Positions 23,883-32,234 of a stretch of 64,000 nt of DNA are shown one piece after another (the first letter of the stretch is position 1; each line of letters opens with the position of its first letter). This DNA is from JADJOM01 sp963817435 (lineage in GTDB: Bacteria > Gemmatimonadota > Gemmatimonadetes > Gemmatimonadales > GWC2-71-9). The notes beneath the pieces were generated by a model. It saw only the letters and a list, made by a program, of their open reading frames with translations, ran no database searches and was not told the origin of the DNA. The DNA lies in NCBI GenBank assembly GCA_963817435.1, contig CAWFNY010000004.1, positions 103,459-167,458 on the forward strand, written 5' to 3'. Both the position numbers and the translations under genes were made by a program.

Positions 23883-24506
23883 ATGCGCGAACACGGCACC
23901 TCCCTCACTCTAAGCCCCAAGTTCACCGAGGCGTTGCTCTACGCCGGTGACCTCCACGGCCGGCAGCGGCGGAAGGGCAGTGGCATCCCCTTCATGGCCC
24001 ACTTGCTCGGCGTGACCGCGATCGTCATGGAGGATGGCGGGGACGAGGAAGAGGGCATCGGGGCGCTGCTGCACGACGCGGTGGAGGATCATCCCCGCGC
24101 TGGCCGCACCGAGAAGGAGATTCTCGAGCGCTTCGGCCGCCGGGTGCACACCATCGTGATGGGATGTACCGAGCCCGACCCGCACGCCCTCGAGGACGGG
24201 ACCAAGGGCCCCTGGGAGCAGCGCAAGCGCAACTACATCGAGCATCTCCGCCACGCCGCCAACGCCGACGTGCTCCGGGTCTCCACCGCCGACAAGCTCT
24301 ATAACGCCCGCTCCATCATCAACGACATGCGCCTCGTCGGCGAGGACGTCTGGCACCGCTTCAGCGTCCCCAAGGAGAAGACCCTCTGGTACTATCGAGA
24401 GGTCACCAACGCCCTGATGAGCGCCACCCCGCCCGAGCGTACCCGGCTGGTCCGCGAGCTGAGCGGCATCGTCACCGCGCTGCAGCGCGGGGTGCAGCGG
24501 CTGTAA
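23883..24506 (+). CDS. HD-domain hydrolase, RelA/SpoT-type HD
   Basis: A 207-residue protein consisting of one HD domain. Metal ligands are in KGSGIPFMAHLLGVTAIV, GIGALLHDAVEDHP (the HD pair plus ED) and, further on, STADKLYNARSIINDM. This matches the hydrolase domain of SpoT/MESH1-like small alarmone hydrolases, so (p)ppGpp pyrophosphohydrolase activity is possible. There is no synthetase domain. It is also compatible with a general nucleotide phosphohydrolase. Confidence 0.8.
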   Translation: MREHGTSLTLSPKFTEALLYAGDLHGRQRRKGSGIPFMAHLLGVTAIVMEDGGDEEEGIGALLHDAVEDHPRAGRTEKEILERFGRRVHTIVMGCTEPDPHALEDGTKGPWEQRKRNYIEHLRHAANADVLRVSTADKLYNARSIINDMRLVGEDVWHRFSVPKEKTLWYYREVTNALMSATPPERTRLVRELSGIVTALQRGVQRL

Positions 24507-24520
24507 GTCCGCACCACCCT

Positions 24521-24637
24521 TGTCATCCCGAGCGCAGCGAGGGATCTCTCCGAGTTCCGAGCGCAATTCCAGGAGATCCCTCGGTCGCTGCGCTCTCTCG
24601 GGATGACAACCGGTCGCTCCGCTCCCTCGGGATGACA
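24521..24637. repeat. palindromic element with duplicated right-arm end
   Basis: The palindrome (24521-24608) is followed directly by a second copy of its right-arm end, CGGTCGCTCCGCTCCCTCGG through GATGACA (24610-24637). It shows that arm ends can be duplicated without the rest of the element. Confidence 0.85.
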
Positions 24638-24668
24638 GAGTGTCCTCCCCGGCCTACATTCTCCCCCC

Positions 24669-25604
24669 ATGCTGAAGCTCACCTTTCTCGGCACCGGCGC
24701 CGCCTGCCCGACGCTCGACCGCAACGTCACCTCTCTCGCGCTCGCCCGCGAGGGGGAGACGATGCTGTTCGACTGCGGCGAAGGCACTCAGCGCCAGATG
24801 ATGCGCTACGGCGTGAGCTTCACCTTTCGCGACATCTTCTTCACCCACTTCCACTCCGACCACCTGCTCGGCGTCACCGGACTGCTCCGCACGCTCGGGC
24901 TCCTCAACATCTTCGGCGAGGAAGTCCGCCGCGAGCCGCTGACACTGTACGGCCCCCGGGGCGCGCAGCGCATCCTCACCCAGGCGATGGAGCTGGGGAT
25001 CGAGCGGGTGAAGTTTCCGGTCGAGATCGTCGAGCTCAAGCCCGGCGACCGGATCCGGCGCGACCACTACGACATCACCACCTTTCCCACCGAGCACCGC
25101 GCCGACACCATCGGCTACACTCTCACCGAACACACCAGGCTCGGCCGCTTCGATCCCGAGAAGGCCAGGGAACTCGGCATCCCCGAGGGGCCGCTCTGGG
25201 GCAGAATCCACAAGGGAGAGGCGGTCGAGCTGCCGGGTGGCCGAGTCGTCACGCCCGCGGAACTGGTCGGCGCGCCGCGCGCGGGGCGTACCGTGGTGAT
25301 CTCGGGTGACACTCGGCCCGTCGACTCGCTCCGTGAGGCAGCCCGCGGCGCCGATCTGCTGATCCACGAAGCCACCTTCAGCCAGACCGATGTCGCCCGC
25401 GCCATCGAGACCGGCCACTCCACCGCGCGGGAGGCCGCGGAGATCGCCGCGGCCGCCGGAGTGCGCCGGCTGGTGCTCACCCACATCAGCGCCCGCTACA
25501 GCAGGGAAGCACCGGAGCTGCTCGCCGAGGCCCGGAGTGTGTTCGAGGAGACGCTGATCGCGAGGGACGGGATGGAGCTGGAAGTGAAGTTTCAGGGGGA
25601 GTGA
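24669..25604 (+). CDS. rnz: ribonuclease Z (tRNA 3' processing endonuclease)
   Basis: A 311-residue metallo-beta-lactamase-fold protein. The zinc motif HFHSDHLLG is at residues 60-68, with further ligands in FPTEHRADTIGY and in VVISGDTRP, the latter marking ElaC/RNase Z proteins, and a late LTHISARY histidine. It removes the 3' trailer of tRNA precursors. That matters here because the two tRNA genes in the window lack an encoded CCA. It stands alone, followed by GGGAAGA heptamers to 25662. Confidence 0.93.
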   Translation: MLKLTFLGTGAACPTLDRNVTSLALAREGETMLFDCGEGTQRQMMRYGVSFTFRDIFFTHFHSDHLLGVTGLLRTLGLLNIFGEEVRREPLTLYGPRGAQRILTQAMELGIERVKFPVEIVELKPGDRIRRDHYDITTFPTEHRADTIGYTLTEHTRLGRFDPEKARELGIPEGPLWGRIHKGEAVELPGGRVVTPAELVGAPRAGRTVVISGDTRPVDSLREAARGADLLIHEATFSQTDVARAIETGHSTAREAAEIAAAAGVRRLVLTHISARYSREAPELLAEARSVFEETLIARDGMELEVKFQGE

Positions 25605-25676
25605 GGGGGAGGGGGAAGAGGGAAGGGGGAAGAGGGAAGGGGGAAGAGGGAAGAGGGAAGGGGTGCGCCGCGACTT

Positions 25677-26040
25677 TGTCATCCCGAGCGCAGCGAGGGA
25701 TCTCTCAGAATTCGTCGAGGACCTCCCCCGTCCTGTCAGCGAACCCCGGATTTTGAGTCGCGATCAGCTCGAGCTTCTTGCGCCTGGACCACCCCTTGAT
25801 CTGCTTCTCCCGCGCAATGGCGTTCAGGATGAACGGCGTCGCCTCGTAATACAGCAGACGGACGATGCAGTATTTCGCCGTGAACCCGGAGTGTTCCCGG
25901 TTGCGATGTTCGAGGACGCGGCGGGCCAGATCATTCGTGACGCCGACGTAGAGTCGAAGCGAACGGCTCCCCAGGATGTAGACGTAGAACTGCCGCATGG
26001 CGTCCTCTTTCAGAGATCCCTCGCTGCGCTCGGGATGACA
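25677..26040. mobile_element. putative parent element: GIY-YIG gene enclosed by perfect 29-nt palindrome arms
   Basis: The left arm (25677-25705) and right arm (26012-26040) are exact reverse complements over 29 nt and have the consensus of the dispersed palindromes. In ordinary copies the arms enclose a ~25-45-nt loop. Here they enclose a 294-nt GIY-YIG nuclease gene whose TGA stop overlaps the inner edge of the left arm and whose ATG lies 13 nt from the right arm. The outer left flank is a (GGGAAGA)n tract (25606-25662), as at other copies. The arrangement looks like an autonomous element from which the short copies could derive. Mobility is inference. Confidence 0.7.
25705..25998 (-). CDS. 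GIY-YIG nuclease (UPF0213/YhbQ-like) nested in a repeat
   Basis: A 97-residue single-domain GIY-YIG endonuclease. The paired strands are FYVYIL (residues 4-9) and LYVGVTNDLARRVLEHR, with the catalytic Arg at about 27 and the metal-binding Glu in REKQIKGW (about 64). The start at 25998 is supported by an AGAGGA ribosome site; the frame upstream is translated palindrome arm (CHPERSEGS). The gene fills the space between two perfect palindrome arms, and its stop TGA uses the arm's first bases. It is likely the enzyme that nicks or processes DNA hairpins formed by these repeats, by analogy with REP-associated transposases. That role is inference. Confidence 0.85.
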   Translation of the reverse strand: MRQFYVYILGSRSLRLYVGVTNDLARRVLEHRNREHSGFTAKYCIVRLLYYEATPFILNAIAREKQIKGWSRRKKLELIATQNPGFADRTGEVLDEF

Positions 26041-26083
26041 TAAGCGGGGCACCCTCAACGCCGGCTCAACTCATCGGATATCC

Positions 26084-26686
26084 ATGCGCCCCTTGCTCCT
26101 CCTCCTCGTCCTCGCCGTCCTGGTCTGGTCCGGCATCGCGCCGCACGACCGCTTCACCTGGTTCCTCGAAGTGGCGCCGGTGCTCATCGGGCTTCCGGTC
26201 GTCATCCTCACCGCGAAGCGGTTCCCGCTGACCCCGCTCGCCTGCACCCTGCTCGCGATCCACGCCTGCATCCTCATGGTCGGCGGCAAGTACACCTACG
26301 CCGAAGTGCCGCTCGGCTACTGGGTCAACACCATCACCGGCTGGACCCGCAACAACTACGACCGCCTCGGCCACCTCGCGCAGGGCTTCGTCCCCGCCAT
26401 CGTCGGCCGCGAGATCCTGCTCCGCACCTCGCCGCTCAAGCGGGGGAAGTGGCTCACCTTCATCTGCATCTGCATCTGTCTCGCGATCAGCGCCACCTAT
26501 GAGCTGGTCGAGTGGCGCACCGCCGTCGCCACCGGCGGCGCCGCCGACGCCTTCCTCGGCACCCAGGGCGACCCCTGGGACACCCAGGAAGACATGGCCA
26601 TGGCCGGCATCGGCGCGATCCTCGCGCTGACGACCCTCTCCGGGCTGCACACCCTGCAGCTCAAGCGACTCGGCATCAGGACTTAG
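26084..26686 (+). CDS. DUF2238 (YjdF-like) integral membrane protein
   Basis: A 200-residue protein with about six helices and the DUF2238 signature NNYDRLGHLAQGFVPA followed by FLGTQGDPWDTQEDM. The acidic/aromatic segment is strongly conserved in the family, but its role is unknown. It begins 43 bp after the GIY-YIG element and is followed by a composite repeat. Confidence 0.85.
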   Translation: MRPLLLLLVLAVLVWSGIAPHDRFTWFLEVAPVLIGLPVVILTAKRFPLTPLACTLLAIHACILMVGGKYTYAEVPLGYWVNTITGWTRNNYDRLGHLAQGFVPAIVGREILLRTSPLKRGKWLTFICICICLAISATYELVEWRTAVATGGAADAFLGTQGDPWDTQEDMAMAGIGAILALTTLSGLHTLQLKRLGIRT

Positions 26687-26695
26687 GCTCGCGGT

Positions 26696-26910
26696 AGGGA
26701 AGAGGGAAGAGGGAAGAGGGAAGAGGCGCAACTATGTCATCCCGAGCGCAGCGAGGGATCCCTTAGGGTGAGAGACGGCGCTCACCTTGAGAGATCCCTC
26801 GGTCGCTTCGCTCCCTCGGGATGACAAAGTGGGTCCTCGTGTTGAAGGGGGCTCCTCTTCCCTCTTCCCTCTTCCCTGTTGTTCCCCTCTTCCCTCTTCC
26901 CTCTTCCCTC
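26696..26910. repeat. composite inverted element before tetR
   Basis: GGGAAGA heptamers (26697-26726), palindrome (26735-26826) and TCTTCCC heptamers interrupted by TGTTGTTCCCC (26855-26910). It occupies the gap between the DUF2238 gene and the TetR promoter. Confidence 0.9.
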
Positions 26911-26940
26911 CTGAAACCCGCCCGCGGATCATCCCGTACG

Positions 26941-26967
26941 TTTGACCAGATCGCCATTCTGGTCAAA
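26941..26967. promoter_or_regulatory. perfect inverted-repeat operator of the TetR-type regulator
   Basis: TTTGACCAGA (26941-26950), 7-bp spacer, TCTGGTCAAA (26958-26967): 10-bp perfect arms ending 12 bp before the regulator's ATG. TTGACC inside the left arm makes a good -35 box and the A/T-rich right end can serve as -10, so bound repressor would cover the promoter. This is the expected autoregulatory site. Binding is inferred. Confidence 0.75.
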
Positions 26968-26979
26968 TAGACGGGAACC

Positions 26980-27597
26980 ATGCCCAGGGCCTTACCGCCA
27001 GAGATCCGCGACCGCCTCCTCGATGCCGCCGACCGGCTCCTCGCCGATGGCGGCTACGGGTGCATGACCATCGAGTCGCTCGCGCGCGAGGTCGGCATCG
27101 GCAAGGGGTCGGTGTATCTGCTCTTTCCAAGCAAGCAGGAAGTCGCCCTCGCCGCCATCGACCGCAACGCCGACCGGGTGTTCGCCTCCCTGACCCGGAT
27201 CGCGGCGGGCTCCGGTCCCGCGCCCAGGCGCCTCCACGCCATGCTCCGGGCACGGATCCTCGAGCGCTTCGACTACGCTCACGGTCACTCCGGCAGTCTC
27301 GACGATCTCCTCGCCGCGTTCCGCTCCGAGCTGCTCACCCGGCGCACGCGGCAGTTCTCCCGGGAGGCCACTCTCTTCGCGCGCGTCCTCGCGGAGGGAG
27401 CCGCCGCGCGGGAGATCGCACGGATTCCGCCCCGCGCCGCGGCCGAAGCGCTGATCACCGCCACCAACGCGCTGCTCCCCTTCTCCCTCAGCACCCTCGA
27501 ACTCGGCCGCCGCCGCACCGTCGCGGCGAGAGCCGAGCGGCTGATCCGACTCCTGCTCGCCGGCGTCGCGCCGGCCGGCCCCTCAACCCGGAGATAG
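26980..27597 (+). CDS. TetR-family transcriptional regulator
   Basis: A 205-residue protein with a TetR N-terminal helix-turn-helix: IRDRLLDAADRLLADGGYGCMTIESLAREVGIGKGSVYLLFPSKQ covers residues 7-51. The remainder is the variable helical ligand and dimer domain. The ATG follows a perfect palindromic operator. The S41 protease gene begins 4 bp after its stop, so the pair is probably one autoregulated operon and the protease the regulated output. The ligand is unknown. Confidence 0.9.
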   Translation: MPRALPPEIRDRLLDAADRLLADGGYGCMTIESLAREVGIGKGSVYLLFPSKQEVALAAIDRNADRVFASLTRIAAGSGPAPRRLHAMLRARILERFDYAHGHSGSLDDLLAAFRSELLTRRTRQFSREATLFARVLAEGAAAREIARIPPRAAAEALITATNALLPFSLSTLELGRRRTVAARAERLIRLLLAGVAPAGPSTRR

Positions 27598-27601
27598 CAC
27601 C

Positions 27602-28663
27602 ATGCGCACCACCTCGCTCCTGAGCCTGTTCGCGCTCCTCGGCACGGCGCCGCTCGCGGCCCAGTCGGCACCGGCGGCGGACACACCCCTGGACGCCACC
27701 CTCCGCCGCCAGGTGGTCGAGTCGCTCGCGAAGAACCTGGAACAGAAGTACGTCTTCCCCGAAGTCGGCAATCAGATGGCCGCCGACCTCCGGGCCCGCC
27801 TGGGGCGCGGGGAGTATGACACGCTCACCAGCGGCGAGGGCTTCGCCAGGACGCTCACCGGCCAGCTCCGCGAAATCGGGCACGACAAGCACCTGAACGT
27901 GGACTACTTCGAGCGGGAGGCGAATCCCGTCATCGACGAGCGCCCCTCGCCCGCGGAGCAGGCTCGGCGTGACGACTTCATGCGCCGCATCAACTACGGC
28001 TTCGAGCGTGCCGAGCGGCTGCGCGGCAACGTCGGCTACCTCGACCTCCGCGGCTTCGTCGATCTGAAGCACGGCCGGGCCACCGCGCTCGCCGCGCTCC
28101 GGTTTCTCTCGGGCAGCGATGCGCTCATCATCGATCTGCGGAAGAACGGCGGCGGGGAACCGGCGATGGTCGCGCTCATCAGCAGCATCCTCTTCCCCAG
28201 GGGACAGAAGGTGCACCTGAACGATTTGGTCTGGAGGAAGGGGAATCGGGTCGAACAGTACTGGACCGAGCCGAACCTCGACCTCCCCCGCATCACCGGC
28301 GAGGTATACGTCCTCACCAGCAGCCACACCTTCTCGGCGGCGGAGGAGTTCACCTACAACCTCAAGCAGCTCAGGCGGGCCACGCAGGTGGGGGAGACGA
28401 CGGGCGGCGGCGCGAATCCCGGCGAAGGCATCATCCTCGCGCCCCACTTCGGCGTCTTCATGCCGACCGGACACGCGCGGAACCCGATCACCCATGACAA
28501 CTGGGAAGGGAAGGGCGTCGTGCCGGAAATCGCCGTGCCGGCGGATCAGGCCCTCAAGACCGCCTACGTGAAGGCGCTGCAGACTCTGGTGGACAGGGAG
28601 AAGGACCCACAGATGCAGGGTGCGCTGAAGGATGCGCTCGCCGCGGCACAGGCGGGATCATAG
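27602..28663 (+). CDS. secreted S41-family serine peptidase
   Basis: A 353-residue protein with a signal peptide (MRTTSLLSLFALLGTAPLAAQ). An N-terminal helical retinol-binding-protein-like segment is followed by the S41 core: GNVGYLDLRGF, LIIDLRKNGGGEPAM, the nucleophile region TSSHTFSAAEEF (Ser245), then VGETTGGGANPG and HNWEGKGVVPEI. There is no PDZ domain, so it belongs to the tail-specific-protease-like group seen with interphotoreceptor retinol-binding proteins. It probably acts in the periplasm or outside the cell. Co-transcribed with the TetR gene. Confidence 0.88.
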   Translation: MRTTSLLSLFALLGTAPLAAQSAPAADTPLDATLRRQVVESLAKNLEQKYVFPEVGNQMAADLRARLGRGEYDTLTSGEGFARTLTGQLREIGHDKHLNVDYFEREANPVIDERPSPAEQARRDDFMRRINYGFERAERLRGNVGYLDLRGFVDLKHGRATALAALRFLSGSDALIIDLRKNGGGEPAMVALISSILFPRGQKVHLNDLVWRKGNRVEQYWTEPNLDLPRITGEVYVLTSSHTFSAAEEFTYNLKQLRRATQVGETTGGGANPGEGIILAPHFGVFMPTGHARNPITHDNWEGKGVVPEIAVPADQALKTAYVKALQTLVDREKDPQMQGALKDALAAAQAGS

Positions 28664-28666
28664 CGT

Positions 28667-28758
28667 TGGCATCCCGAGGGAGCGGAGCGACCGGGGGGTC
28701 TCTCAAGGTGAGCGCCGTCTCTCACCCGTAGGGATCCCTCGCTGCGCTCGGGATGACA
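28667..28758. repeat. dispersed palindromic element
   Basis: Palindrome (left arm begins TGGCATCCC, one change) between the convergent S41 peptidase and photolyase genes, followed by a short TCTTCCC piece at 28770-28784. Confidence 0.88.
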
Positions 28759-28782
28759 TGGTTGTGGCGCTTCCCTCTTCCC

Positions 28783-30405
28783 TCACGACCTCGCGTATCT
28801 GCGACAGTACGCCGGCACGTCGAACTTCCCGGCCGCCGCCTTGAGGGACTGATAGCGCACATTCCCATAGATCGGCCGGGGATAGAACGGCCGGTCGAAC
28901 TTGCCGAAGATCCACATGATCCCGCCGTACGAATTGGGATCCCGGCCGTCCAGCGAATACTTGTTGTTCAGGTGCTCCAGCACCCGCAGCGCCTCGGCGG
29001 CGTTCGGCGTCCACTGGAGCACCGCCTTCCCCCAGAGCATCCGCATGTAGTTGTGCATGAAGCCGTCGCGCAGGTAGGAGCGCTGCGCGGCGTTCCACAG
29101 CTCGTCGTGGGTCTCCGCCCGCTCCATCTGTTCCAGGGAGTAGAGATGGGGCCGCGGATCGGCCTCGTGATTGGAGAGCTGGGTTGCGGCCCACGCCGGA
29201 ATCGCGGCGGTGGTGCGGTGCTTCGGATTGAAGTGGCAGAAGTTGTGGGCGACCTCGCGCCAGACGAGCGCCTCGTCGAGGAACTTGGCGTACTGGTCGG
29301 CGGGCCCCGCCTCTCGTGCGGCGAGCAGCACCTCGTGGATCGACAGGTTGCCGAAGTGCAGCCAGGGCGAGAGCCGGCTCACCGCGTCGGGCTGATTGGG
29401 ATCGTTGCGGTCGTCGGCGTAGCGGCGGAGTCCGGTGCGGAGGAACTCCGCGAGCCGAGCCCGTCCGGCAACCGTCCCGCCCCGGAACAGCGGCGACGGC
29501 GGCACCGTGTGGTCCACGTCGCAGCGTGCCACCAGCGACGCAATGCCGTTGTCATCCCGAGAGCGCGGAGCGACCGGGGGATCTCTTTCGGTTCGGTTCG
29601 GAGCCCGTAGGGATCCCTCGCTTCGCTCGGGATGACAAACTGCTTCGGCACCCGGGATGACCGGCTCAAAGGGCAGCTCGATCCTCCGCCTGACTCGCGG
29701 CTCCGGATTCTCCACCGGGTAGAGGAAGTGCGGCAGTGCATCCATCAGGACCGGCCGGATGCCGCGGGCGGTGCTGTGCTCCTTCTGGTGGAATGCCATC
29801 GGCACCAGCGTCGCGGAATCGACCGCGATCACCGGCGTCGTGGTCTTCTCCCGGAGCCCGCGGATCTGCCTCGGCACGATGAAGGTGGGGAAGTAGTCGG
29901 TCACCACCAGCGCGGCGCGGTTGGCGAGAGAGACCAGGGGCGACCATGAGCCAGGTGCGTCTGCTTTGTCATTCCGAGGGAGCGCAGCGACCGAGGAATC
30001 TCTGGAAGCAGCCGCCTGAGCTCCCCCGAAGGGATCCCTCGCTGCGCTCGGGATGACATATGCCCGCCGCCCCGCCGGCCACTGCGTGAACTCCCCCGTC
30101 GCCCCATCCAGCCAGAAGGCGTAGTGGATCCCCTTCGCCGCGAAGCCGGCGTAGAGATCCATTACGCTCTCGAGGATCCAGGTGTGGAAGCGGTCGTTCG
30201 CCCACGGGTAGTCGTGCCGGAGCCCGTGATAGACCTGCAGCGGGAGGCCGAGGTCGTTGGCTCGCTCGATCGCGAAGTTGAGCGCGAAGTTGTCGTGCGC
30301 CCGGTGTGTCGTCTGCATCCAGTACAGCACGAACTCGCCGCCGGGTCTTGGCTTCGAGTCGGCGGGTGCGTGGATCCTGTGATCAGCGAATGGATCGGTC
30401 ATCAA
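28783..30405 (-). CDS. phr: class II CPD photolyase with two in-frame repeat insertions
   Basis: A 540-residue photolyase. The N-terminal Rossmann domain begins FVLYWMQTTHRAHDNFAL. The FAD domain carries the class II marks SPWLHFGNLSIHEV, LVWREVAHNFCHFNPKH, MRMLWGKAVLQW, YSLDGRDPNSYGGIMW and the final RPIYGNVRYQS. It repairs cyclobutane dimers with blue light. Two segments are foreign: residues ~116-147 (YVIPSAARD... to LPRNDK) and ~257-286 (CHPERSEGS... to RSRDDN) are the dispersed palindromes read through in frame. Without them the length is ~478, normal for the class. Both insertions fall in segments that plausibly form surface loops. Whether the protein is active is unknown. Confidence 0.9.
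   Translation of the reverse strand: MMTDPFADHRIHAPADSKPRPGGEFVLYWMQTTHRAHDNFALNFAIERANDLGLPLQVYHGLRHDYPWANDRFHTWILESVMDLYAGFAAKGIHYAFWLDGATGEFTQWPAGRRAYVIPSAARDPFGGAQAAASRDSSVAALPRNDKADAPGSWSPLVSLANRAALVVTDYFPTFIVPRQIRGLREKTTTPVIAVDSATLVPMAFHQKEHSTARGIRPVLMDALPHFLYPVENPEPRVRRRIELPFEPVIPGAEAVCHPERSEGSLRAPNRTERDPPVAPRSRDDNGIASLVARCDVDHTVPPSPLFRGGTVAGRARLAEFLRTGLRRYADDRNDPNQPDAVSRLSPWLHFGNLSIHEVLLAAREAGPADQYAKFLDEALVWREVAHNFCHFNPKHRTTAAIPAWAATQLSNHEADPRPHLYSLEQMERAETHDELWNAAQRSYLRDGFMHNYMRMLWGKAVLQWTPNAAEALRVLEHLNNKYSLDGRDPNSYGGIMWIFGKFDRPFYPRPIYGNVRYQSLKAAAGKFDVPAYCRRYARS
29550..29637. repeat. palindromic element inserted in frame in phr (copy 2)
   Basis: An 88-bp palindrome within the photolyase coding region, keeping the reading frame open; it encodes residues ~257-286. 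Arms TGTCATCCCGAGAGCG.../...CTTCGCTCGGGATGACA. Confidence 0.9.
29967..30058. repeat. palindromic element inserted in frame in phr (copy 1)
   Basis: A 92-bp palindrome within the photolyase coding region; it encodes residues ~116-147. The left arm has TGTCATTCC, one change from the consensus, and AGGAATC is altered as well, suggesting an older insertion. Confidence 0.9.
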
Positions 30406-30744
30406 GCCCTGTCATTGTCCAACGCCTCATGCACCCGCGGAAAGCAGAATGGCCACCGGCAGAATGTAGCCGATGGCCATCCGGGCGATCAGAATCGGTA
30501 GCGAAACATTCGACAGGCTGAGGGCGCCACCACTGGCCCCGGCGCTCACCCACAGGGATCCCTCGGTCGCTGCGCTCCCTCGGGATGACAAACCTGCTTT
30601 TGTCATCCCGAGCGCAGCTTTTGTCATCCCGAGCGGAGCGAGGGATCTCTTCGAGCTCCGAGCCGAACCTGAAGGGATCCCTCGGTCGCTCTGCTCCCTC
30701 GGGATGACAACCGGCCTCTTCCCTCTTCCCTCTTCCCTCTCCCC
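30406..30744. repeat. repeat cluster with a hydrophobic gene remnant
   Basis: From 30430 to ~30535 the minus strand encodes SNVSLPILIARMAIGYILPV then AILLSAGA, a helix-like stretch that probably is the tail of a lost membrane-protein gene. It is cut by a right half-palindrome (30553-30590), then a truncated left arm (30601-30617), a full palindrome (30622-30709) and TCTTCCC heptamers (30716-30738). No intact gene is present. Confidence 0.75.
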
Positions 30745-32187
30745 CTACGGCCCGTTCCTCACCGGCACCCCGCGCGCGGGCCGAGTCCCCCAGCCGGTGC
30801 AGTACACGGCGCCATTCGTGTCGATGCCGCATGCGGCGAATGGAGTCGGCTGCCCGTCCATGTCGGCGAACTGAAGCGTGGCGTCCATCAGGAGCGGTGT
30901 GTTCTGTGAGACATCGCAGCACGCCGGGCTTCCCCAGGTGTAGGCCAGCCCATCGGAACCCAGCGCGAAGATCTGCTCGAAGTTCCCGTTCGACAGCGAC
31001 TGGAAGGAGTGACCTCCCGCGACCAGCAGCGGATCGGGGGCGAGCGTCGTCGTGTCACCATGGCCCAGCCCGCCGAACCAGTTGAGTCCCCAGCAATAGG
31101 CCTGATGGGCGGTCGTGAGTCCGCAGGTGAGATCGTTGCCGAAGGCCACGTCGATGAACTGGTAGCCGGGCGCGACCGGGATGGGCGTGGGATAGATCCC
31201 GTGGGGTCTGGCGCCGAACGCGCCGGTGTCGCCGTACTGCTCGCCCCAGCAGAACAGCGCGCCGGTTCCGTTGATCGCGCAGCTGTGGAAGAAGCCCACC
31301 TTCACTGACGCGAACGCCTCGGTCGTCTGGACCCGTACCGGCGCGAGCGAGTAGTCCTGGGAGCCGTTCGGCAGGGTCGAGTCACCGAGCTGGCCGGATC
31401 GGTTACTGCCCCAGCACCAGACCTCGCCCTGGGCGGTCAGGCCGCAGCTCTTCACATAGGCGTAGTAGTCGCCATTGATCGAGATCCGGGTGAAGCGGAG
31501 CGCGGTCGCCACCGCGGTCGGCACCAGCATGCTGTCGCCCACGGTGCCGCTCCCCATCTGCCCGCCGGCGTTATTGCCCCAGCAGTACGCGGCGCCACCC
31601 ATGTCGAGGCCGCAGACGGAGCCGGACTTGGCGGCGCTGAGCGCGCTGAAGGAGATGTTGCCGCTTACCTCGACCGCGGTGTCAATTGCCACGTATGACG
31701 AGAAGCCGCGGCCCAGTGTTCCGAAGTAGTTCGTCCCCCAGCACCAGGCCTTCTGTGAGGCATCGATGGCGCAGTTGAAGCCATCGCCGCTGGTCAGGGA
31801 GACGGCATGCAGCGTTGTGGACGTCGCCTGCACCGTCACCGCCGGCGCGCGCCCCGACCCGATGGTGAGCACCCGGGTTCCCTCGGGGAGTCCCAGTTGC
31901 CAGAGGGCGGCGATCTGTCCGGCGGAATCGGTCTCGGTGGCAAGCGGCGTCACCGAGTCGCCGGGAGCGGACCAGGTGATCGCGGCGCCGGGGAGCGGCT
32001 GCCCCGCCTTGTCGAGCGCCCGCACGACGACGGTGTCCACCAGCCACCCCGGCGTCCCGCTGAGCTGAGGCGCCGAGACGAGCAGCAGCGATGCCGCCGT
32101 CACCGACGGCGGCGGCGAGTCGGTCGCGCAGGCCACGAGCGCACCACCGGCCACGAGTAGCCAACCCTGACGCAACCTCGGCATCAC
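30745..32187 (-). CDS. RCC1-repeat lipoprotein with N-terminal Ig-like domain
   Basis: A 480-residue surface protein. A lipobox ends at Cys20 (GGALVAC). Residues ~30-125 resemble a bacterial Ig-like (Big) domain: VVVRALDKAGQPLPGAAITW. From 130 on come at least six RCC1-type blades, each with a C-G/A-...-WCWG or YCWG motif (AWCWGTNYFGTLG, AYCWGNNAGGQMG, VWCWGSNRSGQLG, LFCWGEQYGD, AYCWGLNWFGGLG). Paired cysteines at the blade starts suggest disulfides. It should form a beta-propeller outside the cytoplasm. The binding partner is unknown. Confidence 0.85.
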   Translation of the reverse strand: MMPRLRQGWLLVAGGALVACATDSPPPSVTAASLLLVSAPQLSGTPGWLVDTVVVRALDKAGQPLPGAAITWSAPGDSVTPLATETDSAGQIAALWQLGLPEGTRVLTIGSGRAPAVTVQATSTTLHAVSLTSGDGFNCAIDASQKAWCWGTNYFGTLGRGFSSYVAIDTAVEVSGNISFSALSAAKSGSVCGLDMGGAAYCWGNNAGGQMGSGTVGDSMLVPTAVATALRFTRISINGDYYAYVKSCGLTAQGEVWCWGSNRSGQLGDSTLPNGSQDYSLAPVRVQTTEAFASVKVGFFHSCAINGTGALFCWGEQYGDTGAFGARPHGIYPTPIPVAPGYQFIDVAFGNDLTCGLTTAHQAYCWGLNWFGGLGHGDTTTLAPDPLLVAGGHSFQSLSNGNFEQIFALGSDGLAYTWGSPACCDVSQNTPLLMDATLQFADMDGQPTPFAACGIDTNGAVYCTGWGTRPARGVPVRNGP

Positions 32188-32234
32188 CCCTCCTTTTGCC
32201 TGTCCCGGACCAACGTACGGCCGATCCAGTCCGT

